DNA of 51,431 nt, from positions 1 through 51,431 of the forward strand of contig JAJYEK010000014.1 of NCBI GenBank assembly GCA_021785795.1, read 5' to 3'. A model generated the notes under the pieces. The model had not been told where the DNA came from. It searched no databases and saw only the letters and a program-made list of their open reading frames with translations. Source of the DNA: Pseudomonadota bacterium. Its GTDB lineage: Bacteria > Pseudomonadota > Gammaproteobacteria > Acidiferrobacterales > UBA6901. The position numbers and the translations under genes were made by a program. This document shows, piece after piece, positions 43,454 to 51,431 of the stretch (the first letter of the stretch is position 1; every line of letters starts with the position of its first letter).

Positions 43454-44332
43454 TTAATGTTCCTCTGTCAGTCTCGAATTAATTGGGCGGCCAGTGCCGG
43501 GTCGTGCGCGCCGGACGGTGTCGCGCCGAATTGCCGCCACCGTCCGCGATACTATTTCCGCCACGCCCAGCTGTCCCAGCGCCGCGCTGGAGCGGCGCGG
43601 ATCTCCGTAGACGCCTTCCGCCGGACCGGGTTCCGGTCCCGAGCGCAGCGCCCGCAGCCGCACCAGACGGGGGTCGAGCGCCAGGGTCAGCGAGGTGTCC
43701 GCGAGTCCGGCGTGGGTTCCGATCTGCCGGTCGCTGTAGCCCAGTCGCCGCAGGGTCCGTACATATTCGGTCTGGGTGACACGATAATAGGTCCGCAGGG
43801 CATGCGCGCGCACCGTGGTCCGTGCCCACCTGCGATTCAGCCGGTCGGCCACTATAGTCTCGTATTGTTGGTAGCCGCCGTGATCCCCCAGGAAGACGAT
43901 GTCCTGGAACCCCGCATGCTTGAAACTGCGGGCCGCGTACTCGAGCGTCTGTTCGAAAGCGCCGACCGGGATGGTGATCGTGCCCGGGAATCCCATATGT
44001 CCCGTGGGCGGATGGATATGGCCCTCCGGAACGTACGCCAGGACCGGCGCGACCAGCGCATTGCCCAGGCGCAATGCGATGCGTTCCGACAGCAGGCGTG
44101 CACGCAGGTTGTGCTTGCCGAGCGCCATGTCGGGTCCGTTCTGTTCGGTCCCGCCGATGGGGATAAGGATGGTGGTTTTCCCGGCCCGGATGTCCTGCCG
44201 CAATTCGGTCCAGGTAAGGTTCTGGAGGAACACCGAGTCCCGTCCCTGCGCCAGGGCAGGCCCCGCTGCGGCCAGAACCCCGCAAAGCAAAAGCAGGCAA
44301 AGCCGGGACACAGCGCTCAGCGGTGGTTGCAT
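43454..44332 (-). CDS. Exported creatininase-family hydrolase
   Basis: 292 aa from ATG 44332, with a hydrophobic signal (RLCLLLLCGVLAAAGPALAQ). The creatininase fold has TTILIPIGGTEQNGPDMALG, VPEGHIHPPTGHMGFPGTI, and DIVFLGDHGGYQQYE. Metal ligands differ from classical creatininase and MftE: EQHGPH is EQNGPD here and the GTD segment is GKHN, while the DHGG histidine is kept. The family opens amide or peptide rings, and the export signal is unusual. It is first in an operon with a beta-propeller. An ATG 12 codons upstream adds an acidic, non-signal start. Confidence 0.8.
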   Translation of the reverse strand: MQPPLSAVSRLCLLLLCGVLAAAGPALAQGRDSVFLQNLTWTELRQDIRAGKTTILIPIGGTEQNGPDMALGKHNLRARLLSERIALRLGNALVAPVLAYVPEGHIHPPTGHMGFPGTITIPVGAFEQTLEYAARSFKHAGFQDIVFLGDHGGYQQYETIVADRLNRRWARTTVRAHALRTYYRVTQTEYVRTLRRLGYSDRQIGTHAGLADTSLTLALDPRLVRLRALRSGPEPGPAEGVYGDPRRSSAALGQLGVAEIVSRTVAAIRRDTVRRARPGTGRPINSRLTEEH

Positions 44333-44474
44333 TGCCCAATCATAAGATATTCCGGGCAGGTCCGCCAAGCGTGGCCGAGGTCTGGTAAGGGTTCATTCCG
44401 GACTTTTCTGTTTGTACGGTCCGCGCATTCTTCGGATGTTCTTCCGGAATTAATCGGACCACGTCAATGATATC

Positions 44475-44720
44475 TCAAACGTGGTCGGTAATTCCCGCTG
44501 CCATGGCCGGGGTTACGCGCGGCGTTTTGTGGATTTTGCAGAAGTTATAGAACCTGCAATACAGGCTGATTGCGTGCGTGTGGTTTTCCAGCTTCTTGCT
44601 GAACGCATGAGTAAGCCTGGTAAAGCGGCGCAAATGCCTGCGCATGGTTAGATTCCGGCGCGCTCCATAACTGCTAGCAATGCCATTCAGGTTGGGGTTG
44701 CCCGTAATCGTGTGCTTCCC
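44475..44720 (-). pseudogene. IS1-type transposase C-terminal fragment
   Basis: On the minus strand GARRNLTMRRHLRRFTRLTH, then AFSKKLENHTHAISLYCRFY and HKTPRVTPAMAAGITDH match the C-terminus of IS1-like transposases (the NLTMRMSMRRFTRLTNAFSKK pattern). Everything before about 44720 is unrelated Gly/Pro-rich sequence, so the N-terminal HTH and DDE residues are lost. The tail may be shortened, as the frame stops just after ITDHV. It marks an old insertion between the creatininase and DUF302 genes. Confidence 0.7.
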
Positions 44721-44851
44721 AATTCCGGCGCATTCTGCGGGGTTGTAGCGGCGGCTGCCCGGACAGCCCGGTCTGCCCGCCCAGTCGCCCCCTCCGCAAT
44801 TCACCGCCGCCCAGGCGGCCGGGTCCAACCCTGCGAATCCGCGAAGTCAGC

Positions 44852-45340
44852 CTAGCGGCCGACCGCATCAGAGACGATCTTCGCGAAGATCGGGTCGAGT
44901 TCAGCGGCCATGGCATCGAGTTTGGGGCTGCCATACGGCGCGAAAACAGCGCTCGGCCGGCGGTAGGTCACGCTCGCTGTGCCGTCGGGTTCTTCGGTTA
45001 CATACAGGCGTAGCGGCGCCTCGATGCCAGCCGGGATGCTCGCGGCGAGCATACGCACGGCGTAGTCGTTGCGGAACACCATCAGGACTTCGTTGCCGGG
45101 GATCCTTATTCCCCGCGCCGCGGCGCCGCGACTGGCGCTTGCGCGGGCGACCAGCACCATGTGGTTTGCGGTGATGGACTGTGTGAGCCGTTGTACCAGC
45201 GTACGGAAACCATAGCGGCTGTGAACGGTAATGGTCCCCGGAAGCGGGGAACGGTTTGCCGCTTGCACCGGGGCCAGCATGAACAAGGAAAACGCGAGCA
45301 GCAGCGCGCGAGTGCCGGTAGAAAACGACGTTGCTTTCAT
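44852..45340 (-). CDS. Exported DUF302 protein
   Basis: 162 aa with a signal peptide (MKATSFSTGTRALLLAFSLF, cleavage near VQA-A). The mature part is a DUF302 domain: TITVHSRYGFRTLVQRLTQS, a GNEVLMVFRNDYAVRML segment and LRLYVTEEPDGTASVTYRRP, which lies at the expected end. Function of DUF302 is not settled; some members are implicated in redox or lipid-related processes. GAGG nine bases before the ATG. It is separated from the next plus-strand gene by about 1 kb of non-coding sequence. Confidence 0.82.
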   Translation of the reverse strand: MKATSFSTGTRALLLAFSLFMLAPVQAANRSPLPGTITVHSRYGFRTLVQRLTQSITANHMVLVARASASRGAAARGIRIPGNEVLMVFRNDYAVRMLAASIPAGIEAPLRLYVTEEPDGTASVTYRRPSAVFAPYGSPKLDAMAAELDPIFAKIVSDAVGR

Positions 45341-46364
45341 TTAGAAACCATCCTCAATAGAAGTTGAATCGAGAAGATAACCGAGAACTGGTGCGATCCG
45401 CAGTTCCGTGCCCTGCATGCTGTGCATGCTGTCCATGCGTGCCATGTATCTTGTCGGTGCCTGGCCGCCAACGTTCCGCTGAAAATTGATCTCCTTCCCG
45501 CAATTGCGGATGTGTGAAGTGCCGGAAGCGCGGGGCGCAGATGCCTCGCGTCCGATAGATTAGTCGACGCAATTGGCGGTTCCTTACACCGGAAACTGGG
45601 TGACCAGGCCTGGTCGTACTCTGAGTAGGTCAGGGGACTCAGCAGCGTCCGTCAAGGACCTGTTTCGGCGCCGGGCTGCCGCGGCGCTTCAGGAATTCTT
45701 AAGGTACGGAGACTATATTTTAGTTATCCATCGACGTAGCAGAAGCGCGGATGCTGGGACGATGCCGCCGGCAGGGTCCGGCCTCGCAGTGAACAAACAC
45801 CGGCGCCCTGTCTCTAACCCCCCAGTCGCGGGAGGGCGTTGCGGCGCAAGCCCGGGGCGGGACGTGCGACGCTATCGGTTCTGCCCTGCAGTGGCCCGTG
45901 TGCCTGACAACCCAAATTCGGTGGCCGGTTGCCGCCGATCCAGCGTGGTGGAAATCCACAGCACCCGGCGGATCTGCCGCCGCGTAACCGGCAGCCGTCG
46001 GATGCGCCGCGCGGCACCGGATCCCGAGGTCGGGTTCTTCGCGGTTGACTATTATTCGGTTTATGCGGAAATCATCAGTCCCTGCGAAGCGTCGTGGACG
46101 TGTGCCCGGGAATTGCCCCGCGCAGCCGGTCCGGGCGCCGTACTGCCTGCGGCCCGGTGTCGTCTTCGCCGCGCTGGCGAAGACGGGCAGGACGCGGATT
46201 GCCCGAAACGGGGGTGCGGGCCGATCGGCGGCCCGGATGCGGGTCCTGGTCAGGCGGGTAATTTAATGCGAACGGATTTCGTGCTGCGCACTGATCCGTC
46301 AAGTTCGTGTAAAGGCATATCGCGATTCACGAATGGGAAATTTCAGTCTTTAAGGTTGCCTATC
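45341..46364. other. 1-kb gene-free stretch before the RND operon
   Basis: One frame stays open from 45573 into the efflux gene, but its product is Arg/Pro/Ala/Gly-rich with no domain, so it is probably non-coding. At 45414-45446 short CATGC repeats encode a His-rich string on the minus strand (HGTHGQHAQHAGHG) just upstream of the DUF302 gene. A perfect 9-bp hairpin (GTCTTCGCC 46162-46170 with GGCGAAGAC 46176-46184) lies 180 bases before the efflux gene. TTGACT at 46045-46050 lacks a good -10. Confidence 0.45.
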
Positions 46365-47738
46365 ATGAGGTCAAGCCGACTTTTTCGCGCAGGCGCAATC
46401 GGGCTCGCCCTTTTGCTGGGCGGCTGCGCCACCTATCAGGCGTTGCCGCTGGCGAAAAGCGCAAATCTCAAGGCGAGCCTTGAGCAGCTTGATCTCACGG
46501 TGCCGTCCGGGGGGCCGAATAAGGGCCCGACGAAGATCGATCCGGGAAAGCCGCTCTCAGCTGATGAAGTCGGACTGATCGCGGTGCTCAACAGCCCGTC
46601 TCTCGCCGCTCAGTCGGGGCAACTCAGCGCAGCCCGGGCAGGCCTGCTCGCCGCGACGATTCTGCCCAATCCCTCGCTCAGCGTTGATTACGAGTTTTAT
46701 CTGGGCGGTCCGGGAACCAGCAACTCGCTAGCCGCCTCCGTCTCGCAGGATGTCCGGTCGATCGTCACGTACAGTCCCCGCGTCCAGGCTGCCAAAGCCC
46801 GGCTTGGGCAGGTCAAGGCGAACCTGCTGTGGCAGGACTGGTTGGTCGCGCAGCGGGCGCGTCTGCTTGCCGTGGATATTTATGCCGATGAGCGCCGGCT
46901 GAAAATCCGCGGTAAAGAGCTCAGCCTTCTGGATGGCGAGGTAAACCAGGTGCGTGCGGCCATAGCGGCCGGCAACCTCACGCTGTCGGCCGAGGCGCCG
47001 CTGCTGGCCGCCAAGGCCCGTGCCGAAACCGCCATCGCTACCATCCGGATGACGCTTATAACGGACTGGCAGAATCTCGACGCGCTGATCGGCCTTGATC
47101 CGTCGGCGCATTTTGCGATCGCCGCGCCGGCTCCGGTCAGTTTGCCGGATAACGTCAATTCCCTGATCGAGACGCTGCCCAAGCGCCGGCCGGATCTCGT
47201 GGCGCTACGGCTCGGGTACCAAGCGTCGGATCAGGATGTGCGTGAAGCAATTTTGGGACAGTTCCCCGCCTTCGCCATCGGGCCGGCCGGAGGCTGGGAT
47301 ACGTCGCGCGTCTACTCGATGGGGCCAATCATCACCATGAGTCTGCCCATCTTTAACCGCAACCAAGCGGAAATAGCCTCGGCCCGGGCGACCCGCGCCC
47401 AGCTCCATGCCGATTATCAGGCGCGGCTTGACGACGCAGTGGGTACCAGCAAAGCCATTATCGCACGCATACGGACGATCCAGTCCGACCTCAGAGAAGC
47501 GCGGTCTGCTGCGGGGGAAGCGGGCTCGCTCGCAGCCTCTGCGCTGCAGGCCTTTGAGGAAGGAAACCTCGACGAGCGCGCTCTGACGGACTATCAGACA
47601 ACGGCGCTCGAGCGCCGGCTGGACGTGCTCAACTACCAGCGGGCGCTCGACGAGACTACCCTGGCCCTCTCGATCGAACTTGGCACCGGCTTTCCCGAAA
47701 CGATGCTCGTCTCTTCCGACAAAGTGAAACAGCCATGA
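46365..47738 (+). CDS. TolC-type outer-membrane efflux lipoprotein
   Basis: 457 aa. The signal ends in the lipobox LLGGC (Cys about 20), so it is acylated. Two long coiled-coil halves follow: NSPSLAAQSGQLSAARAGLL, then DQDVREAILGQFPAFAIGPA with SLPIFNRNQAEIASARATR, matching the OEP/CusC fold that forms the exit duct. AAGG about ten bases before ATG 46365. Overlaps the adaptor start (ATGA), so it heads the operon. In a tripartite pump it links the inner-membrane pump to the outside. Confidence 0.88.
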   Translation: MRSSRLFRAGAIGLALLLGGCATYQALPLAKSANLKASLEQLDLTVPSGGPNKGPTKIDPGKPLSADEVGLIAVLNSPSLAAQSGQLSAARAGLLAATILPNPSLSVDYEFYLGGPGTSNSLAASVSQDVRSIVTYSPRVQAAKARLGQVKANLLWQDWLVAQRARLLAVDIYADERRLKIRGKELSLLDGEVNQVRAAIAAGNLTLSAEAPLLAAKARAETAIATIRMTLITDWQNLDALIGLDPSAHFAIAAPAPVSLPDNVNSLIETLPKRRPDLVALRLGYQASDQDVREAILGQFPAFAIGPAGGWDTSRVYSMGPIITMSLPIFNRNQAEIASARATRAQLHADYQARLDDAVGTSKAIIARIRTIQSDLREARSAAGEAGSLAASALQAFEEGNLDERALTDYQTTALERRLDVLNYQRALDETTLALSIELGTGFPETMLVSSDKVKQP

Positions 47739-48820
47739 AGAAGCTTTCCCTTATCGCCCTTGTGGCGGTGTGCGCGACCATCGTGGGCCCGAGAACCGTC
47801 CTTGCGGACGGTGGCAGCGCTGTCAGTGTGGCGGTAAACCTGATCCCCCTGCGCACGGGGAGCCTCCCCACGTCCGTCACCACCTACGGGAGGGTGGTGC
47901 CGTCCCGGAAGGCGCGGGAAACTCTTTCCGTGCCGGTTGCCACCCGGGTAAGCAACATCGAGGTTCAGGATGGCGAGAGGGTTACCAAAGGCGCACCCCT
48001 CCTGACGCTGGTCCCAAGCCCGGGGACGCGCTCAAGCTACAGGCAGGCCAAGCTGGCGCTCAAAGTTGCCCGGCAGCTCCTGGCACGGAGTCGTCAGCTG
48101 GCCGCCGCCCATCTTGAAACGTCAGCCCAGCTGGCGCGGGACGAAAAGACGGAGGCGGATGCAGAGACGACCCTGGAGACGCTGCAGGAGGAGGGTGCGA
48201 ACGGTCCAAATACACTGAAGGCGCCGTTTGACGCCGTCGTCATGAGCATTGGCGCGATTTCCGGGTCGTTCGTTGCGCAGGGTGCGCCAGTAATCGAACT
48301 TGCCCGCCCAACTGATCTGGTATTCAAGACCGGCGTGGTGCCTGCGGAAGCCGCGGCGATCAAAAATGGCGACGAAGCTGTCATTACTCCGTTCAGCGGC
48401 AGCGGGGTCTTTCATGGCAAGGTGGTCCTGTGCGGGTCCGTAGTGTCGACGGCAAACGGCCTCGTCCCCATCGAGATCTCGCTGCCGGACGGCCCGTTGC
48501 TCACGGGACAGACGGGCAAAGTCGTGATCGATACCGGGGTAAGACAGGGGTATGTCGTCCCGCACGAGGCTATCTTGCTCGACACGAGTGGACAGACCTA
48601 CATCGTGCAGTCGATTCATGGCGTCGCCCGGCTTGTCCCGGTTACCGTAATCACTTCGCAAGGTCACCAGGACCTGGTCGAAGGCGAGCTCGTTGCCGGG
48701 GCCCCCGTGGTCGGCACCGGCAACTATGAGCTCGAGAACGGGACGAAGATACGGGCCGCGGGAGAAAGTGCCGGCACGCGCCGGCCCGGCAATGCATCGA
48801 TCGGGAAGGGCGCGCAATGA
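47735..48820 (+). CDS. RND periplasmic adaptor (membrane fusion protein)
   Basis: 361 aa with an N-terminal signal (MKKLSLIALVAVCATIVGPR). Lipoyl/barrel-sandwich halves occur at VATRVSNIEVQDGERVTKGA and LKAPFDAVVMSIGAISGSFV, around a short helical hairpin (residues about 105-155). A beta-barrel domain and membrane-proximal domain follow (GQTYIVQSIHGVARLVPVTV). It bridges the pump and duct. ATG at 47735 overlaps the preceding stop, and its own stop overlaps the pump start. The hairpin is shorter than in AcrA-like adaptors, so drug or metal class is not clear. Confidence 0.87.
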   Translation: MKKLSLIALVAVCATIVGPRTVLADGGSAVSVAVNLIPLRTGSLPTSVTTYGRVVPSRKARETLSVPVATRVSNIEVQDGERVTKGAPLLTLVPSPGTRSSYRQAKLALKVARQLLARSRQLAAAHLETSAQLARDEKTEADAETTLETLQEEGANGPNTLKAPFDAVVMSIGAISGSFVAQGAPVIELARPTDLVFKTGVVPAEAAAIKNGDEAVITPFSGSGVFHGKVVLCGSVVSTANGLVPIEISLPDGPLLTGQTGKVVIDTGVRQGYVVPHEAILLDTSGQTYIVQSIHGVARLVPVTVITSQGHQDLVEGELVAGAPVVGTGNYELENGTKIRAAGESAGTRRPGNASIGKGAQ

Positions 48821-51431
48821 ACTTCGTCGAAATGGTGGAGCGCCACTGGCGCTCTCTCCTGTTTACCGCATTTGCAGCGACCCTCGCGGGAGCGGTGGCG
48901 GCGATCAATCTCCCGATCCAGCTGTTCCCGACCGTCAGCTTCCCGCGGATCCGCATCGAGGTCGACAGCGGCAAGATGCCGGCCAAAACCATGCTGATCA
49001 AGGTGACGGAGCCGCTGGAGAAGGTAGCGCGTGCCGTGCCAGGCGCGGTCAACGTCGAATCGACCACCACCCGCGGATCGGCCCAGATCTACGTCGATTT
49101 CCCGTGGGGCCACAACATGACGAATGCGCTCCTGCGAGTCGAGACGGCGTTCGCGCAGAAATTGCCGGATCTGCCCGCGGGGACGGCCTACCACGCGCTC
49201 CAGATGGCGCCCAACGCGCTCATGCCGTTCGTCTCCTTTGCGTTGATCTCCAACACGGTGCCGCCTGCCGAGCTGCAAACCATTGCCAAGTACCAGATCG
49301 CACCGCTACTGACCGGAATCCCGGGCATCAGGAAAGTCAGTACGCTCGGCGGACAAACCAATGAGGTCGAGGTATACGTCAGCCCCGAGCAACTCCAGAC
49401 GTATGGGCTGACGCCGAGCGACGTTGCCAAAGCCATATCGGGGTCGAACTCGTTGTCTGCCGTAGGTCGGCTCGAAGACAACGACCTGCTTTACCTGGTG
49501 CTGGCGAACAACCCGTTCAGATCCATCCGATCGGTCCGCAACGTCACCCTGCGCACGAAGCATGGCGACATAGTGCGCCTGGGCGACATCGCCAGGGTGG
49601 AGATGGGATCGATTCCGCAGTGGCTGCTGGTGGACAACGATGGACAGCCGTCGGTCAACATCAACGTTTTCCAGCAGGACAACGCGGACTCGCTGAAGCT
49701 GAAGAAAGAGGTCATCGCGAAGCTCGATGCCTTCATGAAGAAGGAGCCAAAGGGGATCATCGTCCACAAGTGGTACGACCAGACTGATCTCGTCAGCTCA
49801 TCGATCGGCGCCATGGAAGAGGCGATCGTCATCGGCCTCGTCTTTGCCGCGTGCGTGGTGCTCGGATTCCTGCGCAACTGGCGGGCGGCGTTGGTGGCGA
49901 TGATCACCGTGCCGATGTCGGTGCTGACCACCTGTGTGCTGCTGATCGCATTCGGGATGACGTTCAATATCATGACGCTCGGCGGCATTGCCGCCGCAAT
50001 TGGTCTGCTGATCGACGACGCTATCGTCATGGTTGAACATATTTCGCGCCGTGCCGGCGTGCCTGGAACGGATCAGCCGCACCGGGCCGTGTTCGGTGCG
50101 GCGCGGGAGTTTCTGGCGCCCCTGACCGGGTCCAGCGTGGCCACCATCATCATGTTCATCCCGCTGGCGTTTCTCTCCGGGCTGACAGGGGCGTTCTTCA
50201 AGTTCCTGTCGATCACGATGGCGTCATCTCTGATCATCTCCTTCGCCTTCACGGTCCTCCTGGTGCCGGTGATGGCCCGCGGTCTCATCGACTTCAAGAA
50301 GTGGCACGATCCGTCCCACAACAAGGATAACTGGATGCGCCGTCTCCATGTGCGCCTGCTGGGCCGGCTCTTCGCAAGGCCGTGGCTGGCTATCGCCATC
50401 CTCGGCGTTGTCGCCGGTGTTGGTTATGTTGGCCAACGGCACGTCGGCTCAGCATTCCTTCCGAAGATGGACGAGGGCGGCTTCGTGCTGGATTATCAGA
50501 CCGCACCCAGCACGTCGCTGGTGGAGACCAATCGGGAACTCGAGACTGTCGAGGCAATCCTCAAGAAGGACCCATACGTGGATACCTTCTCGCGCCGTAC
50601 TGGAGCCGGCCTGGGAGGCGACCTCAACCTGCCTTACCAAGGCGACTTCTTCGTCGAGCTGGTTCCGCCGTCCAGGCGGCCACCGATCTGGACCGTGATG
50701 GCCCAGATCCGGAAGAAGATCGACGCCGCAGTCCCGGGGTTGAACTACGACACCCATCAGCTCCTGAGCGACATGATCGGGGACATGGTCGGTCGGCGCC
50801 AGCCTGTGGTGATCAATCTGAGCGCGAAGAACCCGGATGTTCTGCCTGGCGTGGCCACGAAGGTCGCAGATGCGATCGCGCACGCCCCCGGCATTCAACC
50901 GTCATCGGTGAATCCGGGCACCCTTCCCACCGGCGACGCGCTCAATATCCACGTCAACGAGGCGCAGGCCGCCATGAACGACCTTACCGTGTCCGACATC
51001 AAGGATCAGGTCGCCAGGTATCTCCGGGGCGACGTCGTCACGGACTACATGGGAGTAGTTCAGCCTGTCGGAGTACGGATCTGGTCGCAGCCGCAGAATG
51101 GGCGCTTCCGGGAATACAGCCGGTTGAACCGCACGGATATCAAGAACCTCCTGATCCGGGCGCCAAACAGGCGCACCTTCCCGTTGGGGTCGGTGGCCGC
51201 GGTCAAGTTCGTGTACGGGCAACCTGCGCTCTTCCGGAGGAATCTCGCGCAGATCATTCCGGTTACGGCCGAGACCAGCGGCGAACTGGCCTTGAGTACG
51301 ACCATCACGTCGGTGAAGAAGATCCTGACCAAGGTGGTTCCGCATGGGGTCTACTACACGCTGGGCGGCGCCTACAAGCAGGAGGCAAAGGCCGCGCACG
51401 GCATGATGATCGTTTTCGCCGCCGTGGTGCT
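48817..51431 (+). CDS. RND-family inner-membrane efflux pump (partial, 3' end off window)
   Basis: 871 codons visible of an expected 1000-1050. It starts MNFVEMVERHWRSLLFTAFA (first helix), then the porter domains (PGAVNVESTTTRGSAQIYVDF and so on), and the central helices with GGIAAAIGLLIDDAIVMVEH, the Asp-Asp pair of the proton relay, followed by SSVATIIMFIPLAFLSGLTG. The Lys of helix 10 lies beyond the right edge. It exports substrates by proton antiport in complex with the two upstream gene products. Porter sequences do not match CusA metal signatures by eye, so substrate class is open. Confidence 0.9.
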   Translation, partial: MNFVEMVERHWRSLLFTAFAATLAGAVAAINLPIQLFPTVSFPRIRIEVDSGKMPAKTMLIKVTEPLEKVARAVPGAVNVESTTTRGSAQIYVDFPWGHNMTNALLRVETAFAQKLPDLPAGTAYHALQMAPNALMPFVSFALISNTVPPAELQTIAKYQIAPLLTGIPGIRKVSTLGGQTNEVEVYVSPEQLQTYGLTPSDVAKAISGSNSLSAVGRLEDNDLLYLVLANNPFRSIRSVRNVTLRTKHGDIVRLGDIARVEMGSIPQWLLVDNDGQPSVNINVFQQDNADSLKLKKEVIAKLDAFMKKEPKGIIVHKWYDQTDLVSSSIGAMEEAIVIGLVFAACVVLGFLRNWRAALVAMITVPMSVLTTCVLLIAFGMTFNIMTLGGIAAAIGLLIDDAIVMVEHISRRAGVPGTDQPHRAVFGAAREFLAPLTGSSVATIIMFIPLAFLSGLTGAFFKFLSITMASSLIISFAFTVLLVPVMARGLIDFKKWHDPSHNKDNWMRRLHVRLLGRLFARPWLAIAILGVVAGVGYVGQRHVGSAFLPKMDEGGFVLDYQTAPSTSLVETNRELETVEAILKKDPYVDTFSRRTGAGLGGDLNLPYQGDFFVELVPPSRRPPIWTVMAQIRKKIDAAVPGLNYDTHQLLSDMIGDMVGRRQPVVINLSAKNPDVLPGVATKVADAIAHAPGIQPSSVNPGTLPTGDALNIHVNEAQAAMNDLTVSDIKDQVARYLRGDVVTDYMGVVQPVGVRIWSQPQNGRFREYSRLNRTDIKNLLIRAPNRRTFPLGSVAAVKFVYGQPALFRRNLAQIIPVTAETSGELALSTTITSVKKILTKVVPHGVYYTLGGAYKQEAKAAHGMMIVFAAVV

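Noticed and set aside
45573..46364. N-terminal extension of the efflux lipoprotein
   Set aside because: The frame is open but the product is Arg/Pro-rich, and the lipoprotein signal begins at 46365.
1..51431. CRISPR array, tRNA or rRNA genes
   Set aside because: No regularly spaced identical repeats of 24-40 bases and no convincing tRNA arms or rRNA motifs were seen on either strand; a covariance-model scan was not possible here.

Overview
The window is 51.4 kb of a GC-rich bacterial chromosome (roughly 63-65% GC by eye). Gene content points to a gammaproteobacterium: a dapA-bamC pair (BamC is a proteobacterial BAM lipoprotein), a large single-chain purL, a PilT/PilU ATPase and an RND efflux operon. 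A P3A-type proton ATPase, a cytochrome c4, a cupredoxin and an aldehyde/xanthine-oxidase type molybdoenzyme would suit an acidophilic or sulfur/metal-oxidising relative (Acidiferrobacter-like). That placement is inference; no rRNA or tRNA gene is present to support it.

Layout. 231-4133 (minus): a three-gene molybdenum hydroxylase operon, genes overlapping by 1-8 bases. 4524-5799 (minus): a CZB zinc-binding protein, a secreted cupredoxin and a small unknown protein, separated by perfect hairpins. About 6365-7660: an AT-rich island with one gene, a winged helix / GHKL ATPase / STAS-like (DUF4325) fusion, preceded by four phased direct repeats that look like its operator. 7943-8940: a decayed IS607-type element, with tnpA frameshifted and tnpB reduced to its two ends. 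8987-14541: an exported unknown, a 133-aa unknown, an LplA-like lipoate ligase, a receiver-like protein and the proton ATPase. 14833-19295: two unknowns, a histone-deacetylase-family amidohydrolase overlapping an aldo/keto reductase, and pilT/pilU.

19296-21916 is a second accessory patch: IS110-family debris, an intact mazEF pair with a promoter overlapping a palindrome, and a MerR/IS607-type HTH fragment antisense to the end of mazF. 21917-24706 holds a TM2 protein, a LysR regulator, a class I amidotransferase fold that has lost its catalytic Cys and His, and a DUF2281-like protein. 24963-29048 (minus) carries cytochrome c4, a GalT-like transferase, Bcp peroxiredoxin and PhoH-PIN. 29266-36080 (plus) is dapA, bamC, a VicX/YycJ-like metallo-beta-lactamase and purL. 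Then come an XRE regulator, thioredoxin, a lytic transglycosylase, a DUF1614 membrane protein, cspA with a hairpin terminator, a KimA-like APC permease overlapping a pseudo-receiver, and an exported creatininase-family protein with a YVTN propeller.

44475-44720 is an IS1-type transposase tail, followed by a DUF302 protein. A roughly 1-kb gene-free stretch leads into a tripartite RND efflux operon (outer-membrane lipoprotein, adaptor, pump) that runs off the right edge. The most unusual item is the HTH-GHKL-STAS fusion with its iteron-like repeats: a possible one-polypeptide version of a partner-switch regulator on a transferred AT-rich island.
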